A stretch of 64,000 bases of DNA, from contig JAGWRO010000041.1 in NCBI GenBank assembly GCA_028876495.1, forward strand, positions 124,001-188,000, in the 5' to 3' direction. The number at the start of each line of letters is the position of its first letter. Positions within the stretch are counted from its first letter, which is position 1. The notes below the pieces were generated by a model. It saw nothing but the letters and a program-made list of their open reading frames with translations. It was not told the origin of the DNA and ran no database searches. Positions 15,220 through 25,037 of this stretch are shown here, one piece after another. A program made the position numbers and the translations under genes. The DNA is from Bacteroidota bacterium (GTDB taxonomy: Bacteria > Bacteroidota > Bacteroidia > Chitinophagales > Chitinophagaceae).

Positions 15220-16931
15220 TGCCTTCTCCACTTCTTGAAATAAAAAACTTTAGCGTTGATTTCGTAACCGAATCAGGCACAACCCCGGCAGTAAAAAATA
15301 TTTCTTTTAAGATCAACCACGGAGAAACAGTAGCTATCGTAGGCGAATCAGGCTCAGGTAAAACGGTTACTTCATTATCTATTTTACAATTATTACCAAC
15401 ACCTCCAGCAAAATATAAAACCGGCCAAATTCTTTTTTCGGAAGATGGAAATACAAGCGTGGACATCTTGAAATTAAATGATGCAGCTTTAAGAAAAATA
15501 AGAGGCAATAAAATATCCATGATCTTTCAGGAACCAATGACTTCACTCAATCCTGTAAAAACCTGTGGCAACCAGGTGATCGAAGCCCTGAGAATTCACC
15601 AGGACATTTCAGAAAAGGAAGCGAAAGAAAAAACGATCGAATTATTTGCTAATGTAAAATTGCCGGATCCGCAATCAATTCTTAACCGTTATCCTCACGA
15701 AATAAGTGGCGGCCAAAAGCAAAGGGTAATGATAGCGATGGCCATCAGTTGTAATCCTTCTTTGCTGATTGCAGATGAGCCAACTACAGCCCTTGACGTT
15801 ACCGTGCAAAAGACCATTTTACAATTGATAAAGGAGTTACAGATCCAACACAACATGAGTGTTATTTATATCACGCATGACCTAGGATTAGTGACAGAAA
15901 TTGCTGACCAAGTAATTGTGATGTATAAGGGAGAAGTAGTGGAAGCCGGAGCAATTAAAAATATATTTCTGCACCCCAAACATCCATATACCATGGCTTT
16001 ATTGGCCTGCAGGCCGGATGCTTCTGCTAAAGGCAAAAGGTTGCCGGTAATTAGTGATTTTTTGAAAGAACCCGAAGAGACTATCAATACCCGGATTTCT
16101 GTACAAAGAAAACAAGCTTCAACAAATTATAGAGAAATTGAAACATTATTAAAAGTTGAAAATCTTAAAGTATATTTTCCTGTTAAGAAAAATTTCTTTG
16201 GAAAAACATTGAAAGAATTTAAAGCAGTAGATGATGTAAGTTTTTCTGTACAAAAAGGAGAAACGGTTGGTTTGGTTGGAGAAAGTGGTTGTGGCAAAAC
16301 CACACTTGGCCGCGCGCTGATCAGGATGATAGAACCAACCTCAGGAAGTATTTTTTTTAACGGAAGAAATATTGAAAAAATCCCCCGGGAAGAGCTTAGG
16401 AAAATGAGGAAAGATATTCAAATCATTTTCCAGGATCCCTACGGTTCTTTAAATCCACGATTAACTATCGGCGAGGCGATTAATGAACCAATGAAAATAC
16501 ATGCTATTCTGCCCAGCCAAAAACAACGAAAAGAAAAAATTATTGATCTTTTAGAAAAAGTAGATTTGAAGCCTGAATATTTTAATCGTTATCCTCATGA
16601 ATTTAGTGGTGGTCAGCGGCAGCGCATTTGTATTGCACGGGCGCTGGGACTCAGCCCTGATTTCATTATTTGTGATGAGAGTGTTTCTGCACTGGATGTG
16701 AGTGTGCAGGCGCAAGTGCTGAATTTATTAAACGACCTGAAAGAAGAATTGGGCTTTACCTGCATATTTATTTCTCACGACCTTGGTGTAGTGCATTACA
16801 TCAGTAACCGTATTATGGTGATGAATAATGGAAAAATTGAAGAAACAGGGACTGCAGATGAAATATATTTTAATCCCAAAAAAGAATATACTCAAAAACT
16901 GATCTCAGCTATTCCAAAAGTTAGTTTTTAA
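15219..16931 (+). CDS. Double ATP-binding protein of a peptide/nickel-type ABC importer
   Basis: A 570-residue protein made of two complete ABC ATPase domains in tandem. The first has Walker A GESGSGKT (42-49), signature ISGGQKQR and Walker [10 protein letters not shown]; the second has Walker A GESGCGKT (354-361), signature FSGGQRQR and FIICDESVS. Each half ends with the oligopeptide-type C-terminal extension ([22 protein letters not shown]). This fused DppD-DppF arrangement resembles YejF/GsiA. It would power uptake of peptides or a related solute, but no permease or binding protein gene is adjacent. Translation appears to start at TTG 15219, as no ATG is near. Confidence 0.9.
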   Translation: MPSPLLEIKNFSVDFVTESGTTPAVKNISFKINHGETVAIVGESGSGKTVTSLSILQLLPTPPAKYKTGQILFSEDGNTSVDILKLNDAALRKIRGNKISMIFQEPMTSLNPVKTCGNQVIEALRIHQDISEKEAKEKTIELFANVKLPDPQSILNRYPHEISGGQKQRVMIAMAISCNPSLLIADEPTTALDVTVQKTILQLIKELQIQHNMSVIYITHDLGLVTEIADQVIVMYKGEVVEAGAIKNIFLHPKHPYTMALLACRPDASAKGKRLPVISDFLKEPEETINTRISVQRKQASTNYREIETLLKVENLKVYFPVKKNFFGKTLKEFKAVDDVSFSVQKGETVGLVGESGCGKTTLGRALIRMIEPTSGSIFFNGRNIEKIPREELRKMRKDIQIIFQDPYGSLNPRLTIGEAINEPMKIHAILPSQKQRKEKIIDLLEKVDLKPEYFNRYPHEFSGGQRQRICIARALGLSPDFIICDESVSALDVSVQAQVLNLLNDLKEELGFTCIFISHDLGVVHYISNRIMVMNNGKIEETGTADEIYFNPKKEYTQKLISAIPKVSF

Positions 16932-16953
16932 AAGTACCGCCGGGTAAAGATAC

Positions 16954-16987
16954 AAAACAGAAATCCGTTGAATTTATTGGTTTACCG
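16954..16987 (+). repeat. Dispersed intergenic repeat, copy 3
   Basis: AAACAGAAATCC is followed by GTTGAATTTATTGGTTTACCG, one base off the usual GTTTACTG end. It is in the same orientation as the other copies. Confidence 0.6.
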
Positions 16988-17026
16988 GATCAAAATGTAG
17001 AGGGCAAGATATTACATAAGAAAAAA

Positions 17027-17055
17027 GGGCAACAGCGATGTTGCCCAAATTTTTA
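17027..17055 (+). terminator. Probable terminator after the ABC ATPase gene
   Basis: GGGCAAC (17027-17033) pairs with GTTGCCC (17040-17046) around a six-base loop. An A-run precedes it and AAATTTTT follows, so it could act in either direction. Confidence 0.6.
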
Positions 17056-17350
17056 GGTTCTTCAATAATAACTTAGAACTGGTAGTTTTCCAAAAAAAAA
17101 TTGAACCAAATAAATCATAAAAATTGGATGGTATTTCCCAGGTTATTGGATCAAAATGAGTTTTTCAATTTCATTCTCACCTATATAATTGCAAAAACAT
17201 TGCCAAAAATAAAAAATGAATTAAATTACATAATATCAATTTATTACATAGAGTATAATAAATAATTTAAATAGAAAAAGCCTTCTATAAAACTAAAATT
17301 CTTTAAATTCGGATTCCTAAAGTTTCAGATTTTAAATTGGTTTATACTAA

Positions 17351-17374
17351 AAAAGCTACCCATGAGTAGCTTTT
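17351..17374 (-). terminator. Phosphoglucomutase gene terminator
   Basis: AAAAGCTAC and GTAGCTTTT form a 9-bp stem with a six-base loop. On the minus strand it is followed by T residues and lies about 26 bases past the stop codon. Confidence 0.75.
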
Positions 17375-17400
17375 CAAAATATCAACCCATAAAATAATTT

Positions 17401-19122
17401 CTATTTCAAATTCATCGAAGAAATGATAGATTCAATTTTATCTTCCAGTTTCTTTTGCGTTTTATCAAATTCAGAAACAGTATCGAGCGAAGTATGAACA
17501 CTGAAGTAAAATTTTATTTTGGGTTCAGTACCACTTGGCCTTGCAGAGATCTTGCTTCCGTCTTCTGTTATAAATTGCAACACATTGCTTTTGGGTAGAG
17601 TTATTTTTTCGGTTTCGCCGTTTAATAAATTTTTCTTAGTCTGTAATTGATAATCCAACAATTCCTTCACTTTACTTCCGGCAATTTCTTTTGGCGGATT
17701 ATCACGGTATCCCTGCATCATTTCAGCAATTTCTTTAGAACCATTCATTCCTTTTTTGGTAAGTGAAATTAATTTTTCATAATAAAATCCATACTTCACA
17801 TATAGTTCCATAAGCTTTTCAAAAAGTGTACGTCCTTTTTGCTTTTCAACAGCCGCTATTTCACAAATCATCGTTACAGCACTTACTGCATCTTTATCAC
17901 GAATATTATCGCCTATCATTAACCCAAAACTTTCTTCGCCCCCCACCACATAATTTTCCTTTCCTTCTTTTTCCCGTATCAGTTCAGCGATCCATTTAAA
18001 ACCGGTAAGAACATTATAGCAATTTATGCCGTTGCTTTCGGCAATTTTGTCAATCATATCTGTAGTAACAATCGTCTTTACTACCATATCATTCGGCTTT
18101 GCCTTACCGCTATTTTTCCTGGCTTCAATAATGTAATTAAATACGATAAGGGCAGTTTGATTACCATTTAATAACACCCACTCGCCATGATTATCTTTTA
18201 CGCCGGCTCCTACTCTATCAGCATCAGGATCGGTTCCCAATAAAATATCCGCATCTAATTCTTTCGCTTTTTCCAAACCAATACTCATCGTTTCTTTCTC
18301 TTCAGGGTTTGGATAAATTACTGTCGGGAAATTTCCATCAGGGTTTGCTTGTTCCTTGACAATATGAACATTGTCAAATCCATATTCTGCAAGTGCTTTC
18401 GGCACCAGCATTATGCCTGTTCCATGAATAGGCGTGTAAACTATTTTAAGATCATGCTCTTTAATACATGCTTCCGTGTTAACACTTAACCCTTTCACCA
18501 TTTTTAAATAGGCTTCGTCAATATCTTTTCCAATTAATGTAATGTTTTCGGGATTTCCCTTCCACTTTACATCATCAATACTTTTAATTTTTTCAACTTC
18601 TGCAATTACGTTTTTATCATGAGGCGGCACTAATTGTCCACCGTCTTTCCAATAAGCTTTGTAACCATTATACTCCTTTGGATTATGAGAAGCTGTGATC
18701 ACCAAACCGCCCTGGCATTGTAAGGTTCGGATGGCAAAACTCAGTTCAGGCGTAGGCCTTATAGATTCAAATAAAAAAACTTTGATGCCGTTTGCTGCAA
18801 AAATATCAGCGGCAATTTCGGCGAACTGGCGGCTATTATTTCTTACATCATGAGCAATGGCCACTTTCACTTCAGGAAATGATTGGTTTAAATAGTTTGC
18901 ATAGCCCTGTGTCGCTTTTCCAACAGTATATTTATTCATCCTGTTCGTTCCAACACCCATTATCCCGCGAAGCCCCCCGGTACCAAATTCAAGATCCTGG
19001 TAAAAAGCATCTTCCAACTGAGCCGGATCATTTTGTTGTAACTGTTTTATTTCCTTTTTTGTGGCTTCATCATAATCACCGGAAAGCCATTCATTAATCC
19101 TGTTTTCTGTTTTTGTATCCAT
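17401..19122 (-). CDS. Phosphoglucomutase / phosphomannomutase family enzyme
   Basis: A 573-residue alpha-D-phosphohexomutase with all four domain signatures: active-site serine in TASHNP (Ser145), metal-binding loop DPDADR, sugar-specificity loop GEESFG, and phosphate-binding RPSGTEPKIKFY near the end. The long form with GTGGLRGIMGVGTNRMN at the N-terminus is the bacterial phospho-sugar mutase type (PgcA/ManB-like), which interconverts glucose 1-phosphate and glucose 6-phosphate, feeding glycogen and cell-envelope sugars. Specificity for glucose, mannose or ribose phosphates cannot be decided from sequence alone. It is divergently transcribed from the DUF2279 gene and has its own terminator. 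Confidence 0.92.
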   Translation of the reverse strand: MDTKTENRINEWLSGDYDEATKKEIKQLQQNDPAQLEDAFYQDLEFGTGGLRGIMGVGTNRMNKYTVGKATQGYANYLNQSFPEVKVAIAHDVRNNSRQFAEIAADIFAANGIKVFLFESIRPTPELSFAIRTLQCQGGLVITASHNPKEYNGYKAYWKDGGQLVPPHDKNVIAEVEKIKSIDDVKWKGNPENITLIGKDIDEAYLKMVKGLSVNTEACIKEHDLKIVYTPIHGTGIMLVPKALAEYGFDNVHIVKEQANPDGNFPTVIYPNPEEKETMSIGLEKAKELDADILLGTDPDADRVGAGVKDNHGEWVLLNGNQTALIVFNYIIEARKNSGKAKPNDMVVKTIVTTDMIDKIAESNGINCYNVLTGFKWIAELIREKEGKENYVVGGEESFGLMIGDNIRDKDAVSAVTMICEIAAVEKQKGRTLFEKLMELYVKYGFYYEKLISLTKKGMNGSKEIAEMMQGYRDNPPKEIAGSKVKELLDYQLQTKKNLLNGETEKITLPKSNVLQFITEDGSKISARPSGTEPKIKFYFSVHTSLDTVSEFDKTQKKLEDKIESIISSMNLK

Positions 19123-19203
19123 GCTAATATTTTTTTACAATTTAAAGATATTCATTTTGATTTATTTCTATTTAGTAATACACATTCACCTTATTTTTGT
19201 TTG

Positions 19204-20223
19204 ATGTTTTTACTCAATGATAACAAAAGATTTTATTTTCTTTTAATACTTACCTTTTTTTTTATTTCAAATAATACCTTTTCACAAGATACTTTTAAAG
19301 GAGAAATTAGTTTACTAAAATCAGCAACTTTTTATAAACCCCAATACCCGGCTATAGATTCTTTTAAAACCTATCCCCGCAACAAAAAAAGAATTCATTT
19401 GGTAACGGCTGCAAACATTGTTGGATATGGAGGAACATTGGTTGGCCTAAATGCAATATGGTATGCACATTATCCAAGATCGGCATTTCACTTTTTTAAT
19501 GATGATGCTGAATGGCAGCAAATGGATAAAGTTGGCCATGTTTACAGTGCTTATACTGAAAGCCGCGCAACAATGGAAATGTGGAGATGGGCAGGTTTAT
19601 CAAGAAAACAAAGTATCTGGATCGGAGGACTAAGCGGGGTTGCTTATCAATCCATCATTGAAGTGTTGGATGGTTTCTCTTCTCAATATGGATTTAGCCC
19701 GGGAGATTTTACCGCTAATATCATCGGCTCTTCTATCTTTATTTCTCAGCAACTTGCCTGGAACCAAGAAAAAATACAACTGAAATTTTCGTTTCACAGA
19801 AAAAATTACGGATCGCCCGAATTAAACGCAAGAGCCGATCAGTTGTATGGAAACTCTGAATTGGAAAGATTTATAAAAGATTATAACGCGCAATCATATT
19901 GGTTAAGCGCCAATATCAAATCTTTTTTTCCTGCATCCAAACTTCCGCGATGGTTAAATATTTCGGTGGGTTATGGTGCAGAAGGAATGTTTGGAGCCAC
20001 AAAAAACATTGGGTATGATGATAAAGGAAATGTGATCTTTAACAGGCAGGATATTAAACGTTACAGGCAATGGTATCTCTCGCCTGATATTGATTTTACA
20101 AAAATTAAGACGAGCAAAAAAGCAGTTAAAATTTTATTGTTTGTTCTGAATTCTTTCAAATTTCCTGCGCCTACCTTAGAATATTCTAATGGAAGTTTTA
20201 AAACTCATTGGATGGTATTTTAA
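19204..20223 (+). CDS. DUF2279 family exported protein
   Basis: About 339 residues with a hydrophobic signal segment near the N-terminus ending in SNNTFSQ. The core has WQQMDKVGHVYSAYTESR, WAGLSRKQSIWIGGLSGVAYQSIIEVLDGFS and GFSPGDFTANIIGSS, typical of DUF2279 (YfiM-like) proteins, which are envelope proteins of unknown function. ATG 19204 is preferred over the TTG at 19201. A TATTTTTG box at 19192-19199 ends only 4 bases before this ATG, so the transcript may be leaderless. It is convergent with miaA. Confidence 0.75.
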   Translation: MFLLNDNKRFYFLLILTFFFISNNTFSQDTFKGEISLLKSATFYKPQYPAIDSFKTYPRNKKRIHLVTAANIVGYGGTLVGLNAIWYAHYPRSAFHFFNDDAEWQQMDKVGHVYSAYTESRATMEMWRWAGLSRKQSIWIGGLSGVAYQSIIEVLDGFSSQYGFSPGDFTANIIGSSIFISQQLAWNQEKIQLKFSFHRKNYGSPELNARADQLYGNSELERFIKDYNAQSYWLSANIKSFFPASKLPRWLNISVGYGAEGMFGATKNIGYDDKGNVIFNRQDIKRYRQWYLSPDIDFTKIKTSKKAVKILLFVLNSFKFPAPTLEYSNGSFKTHWMVF

Positions 20224-20245
20224 GAAAACAGCAAACAAACAAATT

Positions 20246-21100
20246 CTACCAATTTTTATTTTCAATGTTTTTCTTAAACCACGTCATCTGCCTTTTTGCA
20301 TAATGGCGTGTGTTCTTTTTAATTTCTTCCACGGCTTTTTCAAGAGAAATTTTCCCGTCGAAATAATCGAACAATTCTTTGTAACCTACTGTTTGCAATG
20401 CATTCAGGCTTTTGTATGGATACAAACTTTTGGCTTCTTTTAATAAACCATTCGCTATCATTTCATCAACCCTAAAATTGATATTATTATAAAGTTGCCC
20501 GCGTGGCAACTCCAGTAAAACAGTTTTTATTTCGAAATCTCTTTTTACTTTTTTCTTTGAATGAAATTCAAGTATGGATTTTCCTGTTGAAACTTTTACT
20601 TCCAAAGCACGCAACATCCTTTGCGGGTTTTGCATTTCACCTTTTGCAAAAAAAACAGGATCATTTTTTTTTAATTCATTATACAGCCAGTCAAGCCCTT
20701 TTTCAAGATAGTTGTCATTGATTTCATTCCTGACCGATTCGTTAATTCCAGGAATTTCATCCAGTCCTTCTGCAAACGCTTTTATATACAAGCCTGTGCC
20801 GCCCACCATCACGGCAACATCATTTTTCCCAAAAATTTCATTTACAGCTTTCAGCGCATATTCTTCAAATATTTTAGCATTCACTTCTTCGTGGATAGAA
20901 TGAGAATCAATAAAATAATGTTTTACTTTTTCAAGTTGTTCAACTGAAGGTTTGGCTACGCCGATATATAATTCTTTAAAGCATTGGCGGCTGTCTGCAG
21001 AAATTATTTGAGTGTTGTGTTTAAGCGCAAGTTCTATTGCGTAAGAGGTTTTTCCAACAGCCGTAGGCCCGGAAACTATAATGCAGGTTTTTGTATTCAT
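20246..21100 (-). CDS. miaA: tRNA dimethylallyltransferase
   Basis: A 284-residue MiaA with P-loop GPTAVGKT at 11-18, the DSRQCFKELYIGVAKPS segment that holds substrate and tRNA contacts, GGTGLYIKAFAEGL, and the ending TRHYAKRQMTWFK. The enzyme adds a dimethylallyl group to A37 of tRNAs reading codons that begin with U. This product is then methylthiolated by MiaB. It is slightly short because the final zinc-binding extension seen in some homologs is absent. The gene is separated by about 37 bp from the pRiA4b ORF-3 gene upstream on the same strand. Confidence 0.95.
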   Translation of the reverse strand: MNTKTCIIVSGPTAVGKTSYAIELALKHNTQIISADSRQCFKELYIGVAKPSVEQLEKVKHYFIDSHSIHEEVNAKIFEEYALKAVNEIFGKNDVAVMVGGTGLYIKAFAEGLDEIPGINESVRNEINDNYLEKGLDWLYNELKKNDPVFFAKGEMQNPQRMLRALEVKVSTGKSILEFHSKKKVKRDFEIKTVLLELPRGQLYNNINFRVDEMIANGLLKEAKSLYPYKSLNALQTVGYKELFDYFDGKISLEKAVEEIKKNTRHYAKRQMTWFKKNIENKNW

Positions 21101-21137
21101 GGAATTGCAGGTTTGTAAAGAACCGGCTAATCAATTT

Positions 21138-21710
21138 CTATAATTCATCGCTTTGCGAATCATCAACTTCTTCTTCTTCCTCAGTTTCATTTTCATCGGC
21201 ATCACCTTCCTCAGTGTATCCATCAGCCATCACAGCGGTATTTAAATCATACTTTTCTTCTAATTCGGCAAGTTTTTCATTGATCAATCCTTTGGTGCCA
21301 TACTGGCTTGGTGCAATTCCTTCGCTTCTGCTGCAGCAAGGATAATCCATTTTACTGCTTTCGTCTTTATTTACATTGATCAGTTCTACAAGAAAAGTCC
21401 AGTTTTTATGAAAATCATATACGTAAATAAATTTCTGGTTGGGTTCCTTTATCTCTTTGCCGATATATGTTTCGTTCATCAACAAAGGTTCTGCCTTATA
21501 CTCCTTGTCGTATTTTTCTAAAGTGATCTCTTTACCGCGCTGCCAATGATCATTGCTCCTGTAAAAAGTTGCATAATGTTTACTATCAAATTCAAAACAT
21601 TTTAAAATACAATTATGAAGATCGAAAAAAGTTTGCGTGTGCTTAATAACCAGGTCGCGATAAACGCTTTCATCTTCTTCCCAATAAACTCTGAATTTTA
21701 AAATTGCCAT
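21138..21710 (-). CDS. pRiA4b ORF-3 / IS1096 TnpR-like family protein
   Basis: A 190-residue protein with the fold signature of the plasmid pRiA4b ORF-3 family: FRVYWEEDESVYRDLVIKHTQTFFDLHNCILKCFEFD at the start, then FIYVYDFHKNWTFLVELI and YPCCSRSEGIAPSQYG. The last 35 residues are almost all acidic (ETEEEEEVDDSQ). Although the family is named after a transposon passenger gene, this type is a stable chromosomal gene in Bacteroidota and no transposase is present. Its function is unknown. It lies between cca and miaA on the same strand and may be co-transcribed with miaA. Confidence 0.75.
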   Translation of the reverse strand: MAILKFRVYWEEDESVYRDLVIKHTQTFFDLHNCILKCFEFDSKHYATFYRSNDHWQRGKEITLEKYDKEYKAEPLLMNETYIGKEIKEPNQKFIYVYDFHKNWTFLVELINVNKDESSKMDYPCCSRSEGIAPSQYGTKGLINEKLAELEEKYDLNTAVMADGYTEEGDADENETEEEEEVDDSQSDEL

Positions 21711-21817
21711 ACCACAAATTTAAGGCTTACTTTTTAATTAAAACATTTAAGAAGATTGACATTATCAGCATTTAGATTTGCAGTACTATGCCACAGTGAG
21801 TTATTACATAGAAAAAA

Positions 21818-23239
21818 TTATTTAACTCCAAGATCCAGTGCAACCTCCTTCATGTATTCAAAGGCAGCGTTAAATTCATTGGGGATTTCACCATCAAGAA
21901 TGGCTTCTCTAACAGCATTTTTGATGTCGCCCACAATGCGTGAAGGTGGAAGGCTAAATTCTTTCATAATAATTTCTCCTGTAATCGGCGGCTGCCAGTT
22001 TCTTAAATGATCTGATTCTTCAACTTCTTCTAACCGGTTTTCAACCATCCCAAAGTTGGCAAGATAACGCTGTACTTTTTGTTTATTTTTTGAAGTGATA
22101 TCAGCTTTGCAAAGAAGCATCAGGCTTTCGATATCATCACCGGCATCAAACAATAATCTGCGTATAGCCGAGTCAGTTATGTTCTCTTTGGTAAGGCTGA
22201 TAGGCCGCAAATGCAACTCAACCATTTTCCTAACGAACTTCATTTTATCGTTTAAAGGAAGTTTTAATTGGGCAAAAATTTTCGGAACCATTCTTCCTCC
22301 TACCACTTCATGCCCATGAAAAGTCCATCCATGACCTTCTTCAAATTTCTTTGTTACCGGCTTGGCAATATCATGCAGAATGGCAGCCCAACGCAGCCAT
22401 AGGTCATCCGTATGAGGTGCAATATTATCAAGCACCTGCAAGGTGTGGTAAAAATTATCTTTATGCCCTTTACCGTCAATAAATTCAGCGCCGGCAAGGG
22501 AAACCATTTGAGGAAAAATGATTTTTAATAAACCGGATTTGTACAACAGATCAAAACCAACAGAAGGTTTGTTAGTCATTACGATTTTGTTGATTTCATC
22601 AATTATTCTTTCTCCGCTTACAATTTTTATTCTTTCTGCATGATCTTTTATTGCCTGGAAAGTTTCAGTCTCAATCGTGAAATTCAATTGCGCGGCAAAC
22701 CGAATCGCGCGCATCATTCTTAAAGGATCATCAATAAAAGTCTGATCCGGGGGTAGCGGCGTTTTGATGATTTTATTTTCAATATCTCCTAACCCATTCA
22801 ATGGGTCAATCAATTCCAAAAAATTGTTTTTGCTGAGGCTAACAGCCAGCGTATTAATGGTAAAATCTCTGCGTAACCTGTCTTCCTCAATGGTCCCGGT
22901 GAAGACCTGCGGCTTCCGGCTGTTTTGGTTATAACTTTCCTTTCGTGCTCCTACAAATTCTATTTCAAAGGGAATTTCGTTTGTAAAAATTTTTATCTGA
23001 GCAGTTCCAAAATTTTTGAAGAAGCTGACGTTGGGCTTAGGTGAAAATTTTTCAGCCGTTTTGTTTGCCAGTTCAATACCATCCCCTATGCAAACAATAT
23101 CTGCATCTTTATTTTTACGATTTAATATTTTATCCCGCACAAACCCGCCAATGATAAACGCGTCCAGGCCCAGTTCTTCAGTTGCTTCGCTTATTTTTTT
23201 AAAAATAAAAAGTTCTTCTTCAGTGCATTTAATTTCCAT
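21818..23239 (-). CDS. cca: CCA tRNA nucleotidyltransferase / poly(A) polymerase family, with HD domain
   Basis: A 473-residue class II nucleotidyltransferase. The catalytic head has GGFVRDKILNRKNKDADIV with the two metal-binding aspartates, then RRDFTINTLA and DPLRMMRAIRFAAQL, which hold the nucleotide-selecting residues. An HD hydrolase domain follows (GHKDNFYHTLQVLDNI, LRWAAILHDIAKP). This architecture is usual for bacterial CCA-adding enzymes, which build or repair the 3' CCA of tRNA. The tRNA-His gene in this window does not encode a complete CCA, consistent with need for such an enzyme. Poly(A) polymerase activity cannot be excluded from sequence. Confidence 0.9.
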   Translation of the reverse strand: MEIKCTEEELFIFKKISEATEELGLDAFIIGGFVRDKILNRKNKDADIVCIGDGIELANKTAEKFSPKPNVSFFKNFGTAQIKIFTNEIPFEIEFVGARKESYNQNSRKPQVFTGTIEEDRLRRDFTINTLAVSLSKNNFLELIDPLNGLGDIENKIIKTPLPPDQTFIDDPLRMMRAIRFAAQLNFTIETETFQAIKDHAERIKIVSGERIIDEINKIVMTNKPSVGFDLLYKSGLLKIIFPQMVSLAGAEFIDGKGHKDNFYHTLQVLDNIAPHTDDLWLRWAAILHDIAKPVTKKFEEGHGWTFHGHEVVGGRMVPKIFAQLKLPLNDKMKFVRKMVELHLRPISLTKENITDSAIRRLLFDAGDDIESLMLLCKADITSKNKQKVQRYLANFGMVENRLEEVEESDHLRNWQPPITGEIIMKEFSLPPSRIVGDIKNAVREAILDGEIPNEFNAAFEYMKEVALDLGVK

Positions 23240-23363
23240 CCGGCAAAAGTAAATGGATAAATTGTTTTAGAGTTCGCTTGCCATGATTAAATATTGGGAA
23301 ATATTCTAATTGCGCCATTTAATTGCACAGTTTTAACCCTGTGAATAGAAGGATTATTATCCT

Positions 23364-23399
23364 GCTTTAGCCTAATTTATAAAGAATTTTGGCTAAAGC
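23364..23399. repeat. Inverted repeat GCTTTAGCC / GGCTAAAGC
   Basis: GCTTTAGCC (23364-23372) and GGCTAAAGC (23391-23399) are perfect 9-base inverted repeats around an AT-rich 18-base centre. A partial second unit (CTGCTAAAGC, then GGCAATTTATAAGGC) follows at about 23427-23455. It resembles REP-type elements and is not a classic terminator. Confidence 0.6.
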
Positions 23400-23469
23400 C
23401 TCTCAATCCTGATAAATAGTAGCCACCTGCTAAAGCAATTGGCAATTTATAAGGCAATCTATCTCAGGG

Positions 23470-23503
23470 AAAATAGAAATGCTTATTTTTTGTTGGTTTA
23501 CTG
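23470..23503 (+). repeat. Dispersed intergenic repeat, copy 4
   Basis: AAAATAGAAATGC is followed by TTATTTTTTGTTGGTTTACTG. It lies 7 bases beyond the stop of the minus-strand oxidoreductase gene and reads on the + strand. Confidence 0.7.
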
Positions 23504-23510
23504 TTTCCTT

Positions 23511-24890
23511 TTAAATAACTTTTAAATTTTCAGGATCCCATTGCATGATTTTGTTTTCAAAATAACTCCGGTTGCACAAAAGTGCAGGAGCGGCAGCACG
23601 AAAGCCAAATAAAGGATTTTCTGCTACCTGTCCTTTGGTTCGGATTGCATTTATCCAGTTATAATGATGATCAAAATGCGCACCTTTATAACCCTCTTCT
23701 GCTGTATAAACTAATGTGTCAGGATCGAGCATTTTTTTTCTGTCATAAACATATTGATTTCCCGAAGCTGCCAGGTTCTTTGCTTTTGCCAGCGGATCGG
23801 TTTCATCTTCCTGGTATTTATTTTTGTAGACTGTTACCTTATCCCATTCAACCGTCATCGAACCTTCGCTACCAACCATTCTCAGGTAATTGGTTCCCCC
23901 GGTTCCATCTACAAAATTTACACGAAGTGAAAGATTAAAAGCAGGATGTACTTTGGTTTCGGGATAATCAAACATGCCCAACATTACATCCGGAACTTCG
24001 CGGCCATCTTTCCAATAGCGAAGCCCGCCGGTAGCCATAATTTTATTGGGCCCGATTGAACCGGTTACAAAATGCAAGCTCGAAAATAAATGCACAAAAA
24101 GATCGCCCGCAACGCCGGTTCCATAATCACGATAATTTCTCCAACGAAAAAAACGTAATTTATCAAAAGGGCGTTTGGTTGTAATGGCCAAATATCGGTC
24201 CCAATCAACTGTTGCAGGAGAAGCATCAGCGGGAATCGGATATTGCCATGCACCGATTGGAGACATTCTTGCCCAAAAACCTTCTGCATAATTTAAAGCG
24301 CCTATCGCGCCGTCTTTCAACAATTCTTTTGCTTTTTCATTTCCCAAAGAACTCATTCCCTGGCTACCTACCTGGAAAACCACATTGTTTCTTTTTTGTG
24401 CGTCTACTATCGCAGGCGCTTCAGAAATATCATGCACCATTGGCTTTTCGCAATACACATGTTTTCCTTTATTCATTGCAGCAACCGAAATATCCTTATG
24501 CCAAAAATCAGGCACAGCAATAATTACCGCGTCAACATCAGTTCTTTCCAATATTTCACGATAATCGCGGGTAGTAAAAATATCGTTCCCCCAACGCTTT
24601 TTGGCGTCAGCAAGCCGTCCGTCGTACAAATCACAAACGGCTATCAACTTCACTCCCGGAACGGAAATGCAAGTCGTAGCATCGGCAACGCCCATGTTTC
24701 CTGAACCTATTAACGCCACCTGCACCATGTCATTGGAAGAAAAATGTTGTTGTGATCTGATCATTTCCAAAAAATGCCGCTTCCTGTCTTTTGCTGTAAT
24801 AATGGTGGGTATTAATGTGGCGCCTACAACGCCTTTGGTAACATTGGCAATAAAAGAACGTCGTGAATTGTTGTTAGTGTTTTTTGGCAT
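23511..24890 (-). CDS. Gfo/Idh/MocA family oxidoreductase with Tat signal
   Basis: A 459-residue NAD(P)-dependent oxidoreductase. The N-terminus has a twin-arginine motif NSRRSFI followed by a hydrophobic stretch, so the protein is probably exported folded. Its Rossmann domain has VALIGSGNMGVADA and AVIIAVPDFWHKD, then the catalytic-type motif VYCEKPMVHD, and a C-terminal dimerisation sheet. Such Tat-exported members are frequent in Bacteroidota and act on sugars or sugar derivatives, some as glycosidases. The substrate cannot be read here and no sugar-degradation genes are adjacent. It is a single gene on the minus strand. Confidence 0.85.
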   Translation of the reverse strand: MPKNTNNNSRRSFIANVTKGVVGATLIPTIITAKDRKRHFLEMIRSQQHFSSNDMVQVALIGSGNMGVADATTCISVPGVKLIAVCDLYDGRLADAKKRWGNDIFTTRDYREILERTDVDAVIIAVPDFWHKDISVAAMNKGKHVYCEKPMVHDISEAPAIVDAQKRNNVVFQVGSQGMSSLGNEKAKELLKDGAIGALNYAEGFWARMSPIGAWQYPIPADASPATVDWDRYLAITTKRPFDKLRFFRWRNYRDYGTGVAGDLFVHLFSSLHFVTGSIGPNKIMATGGLRYWKDGREVPDVMLGMFDYPETKVHPAFNLSLRVNFVDGTGGTNYLRMVGSEGSMTVEWDKVTVYKNKYQEDETDPLAKAKNLAASGNQYVYDRKKMLDPDTLVYTAEEGYKGAHFDHHYNWINAIRTKGQVAENPLFGFRAAAPALLCNRSYFENKIMQWDPENLKVI

Positions 24891-25037
24891 AACGAATTTT
24901 ATTTTATTTCATTTACAATTTAAGAATGTAGTACTTCCAGGTAAGAATGAACTAAATAAATCAACTTTAAAAAGATCACTGAAAAGATAAGAAGAGAAAT
25001 TTAAACGGGGTATTTATTTTTTAAGAAAAATAGAAAA

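Larger units (their letters stand above)
16932..17400. other. 469-bp intergenic region between convergent genes
   Basis: The region lies between the ABC ATPase and phosphoglucomutase genes, which converge. It holds one copy of the dispersed repeat (16954-16987), a hairpin at 17027-17046 and a terminator at 17351-17374. GGATCAAAATG appears twice (16987 and 17148). The rest is AT-rich with no supportable ORF. Confidence 0.7.

Noticed and set aside
21138-21710. Mobile-element origin of the pRiA4b ORF-3 gene
   Set aside because: Despite the family name, there is no transposase, inverted repeat or change in base composition; it looks like a stable chromosomal gene.
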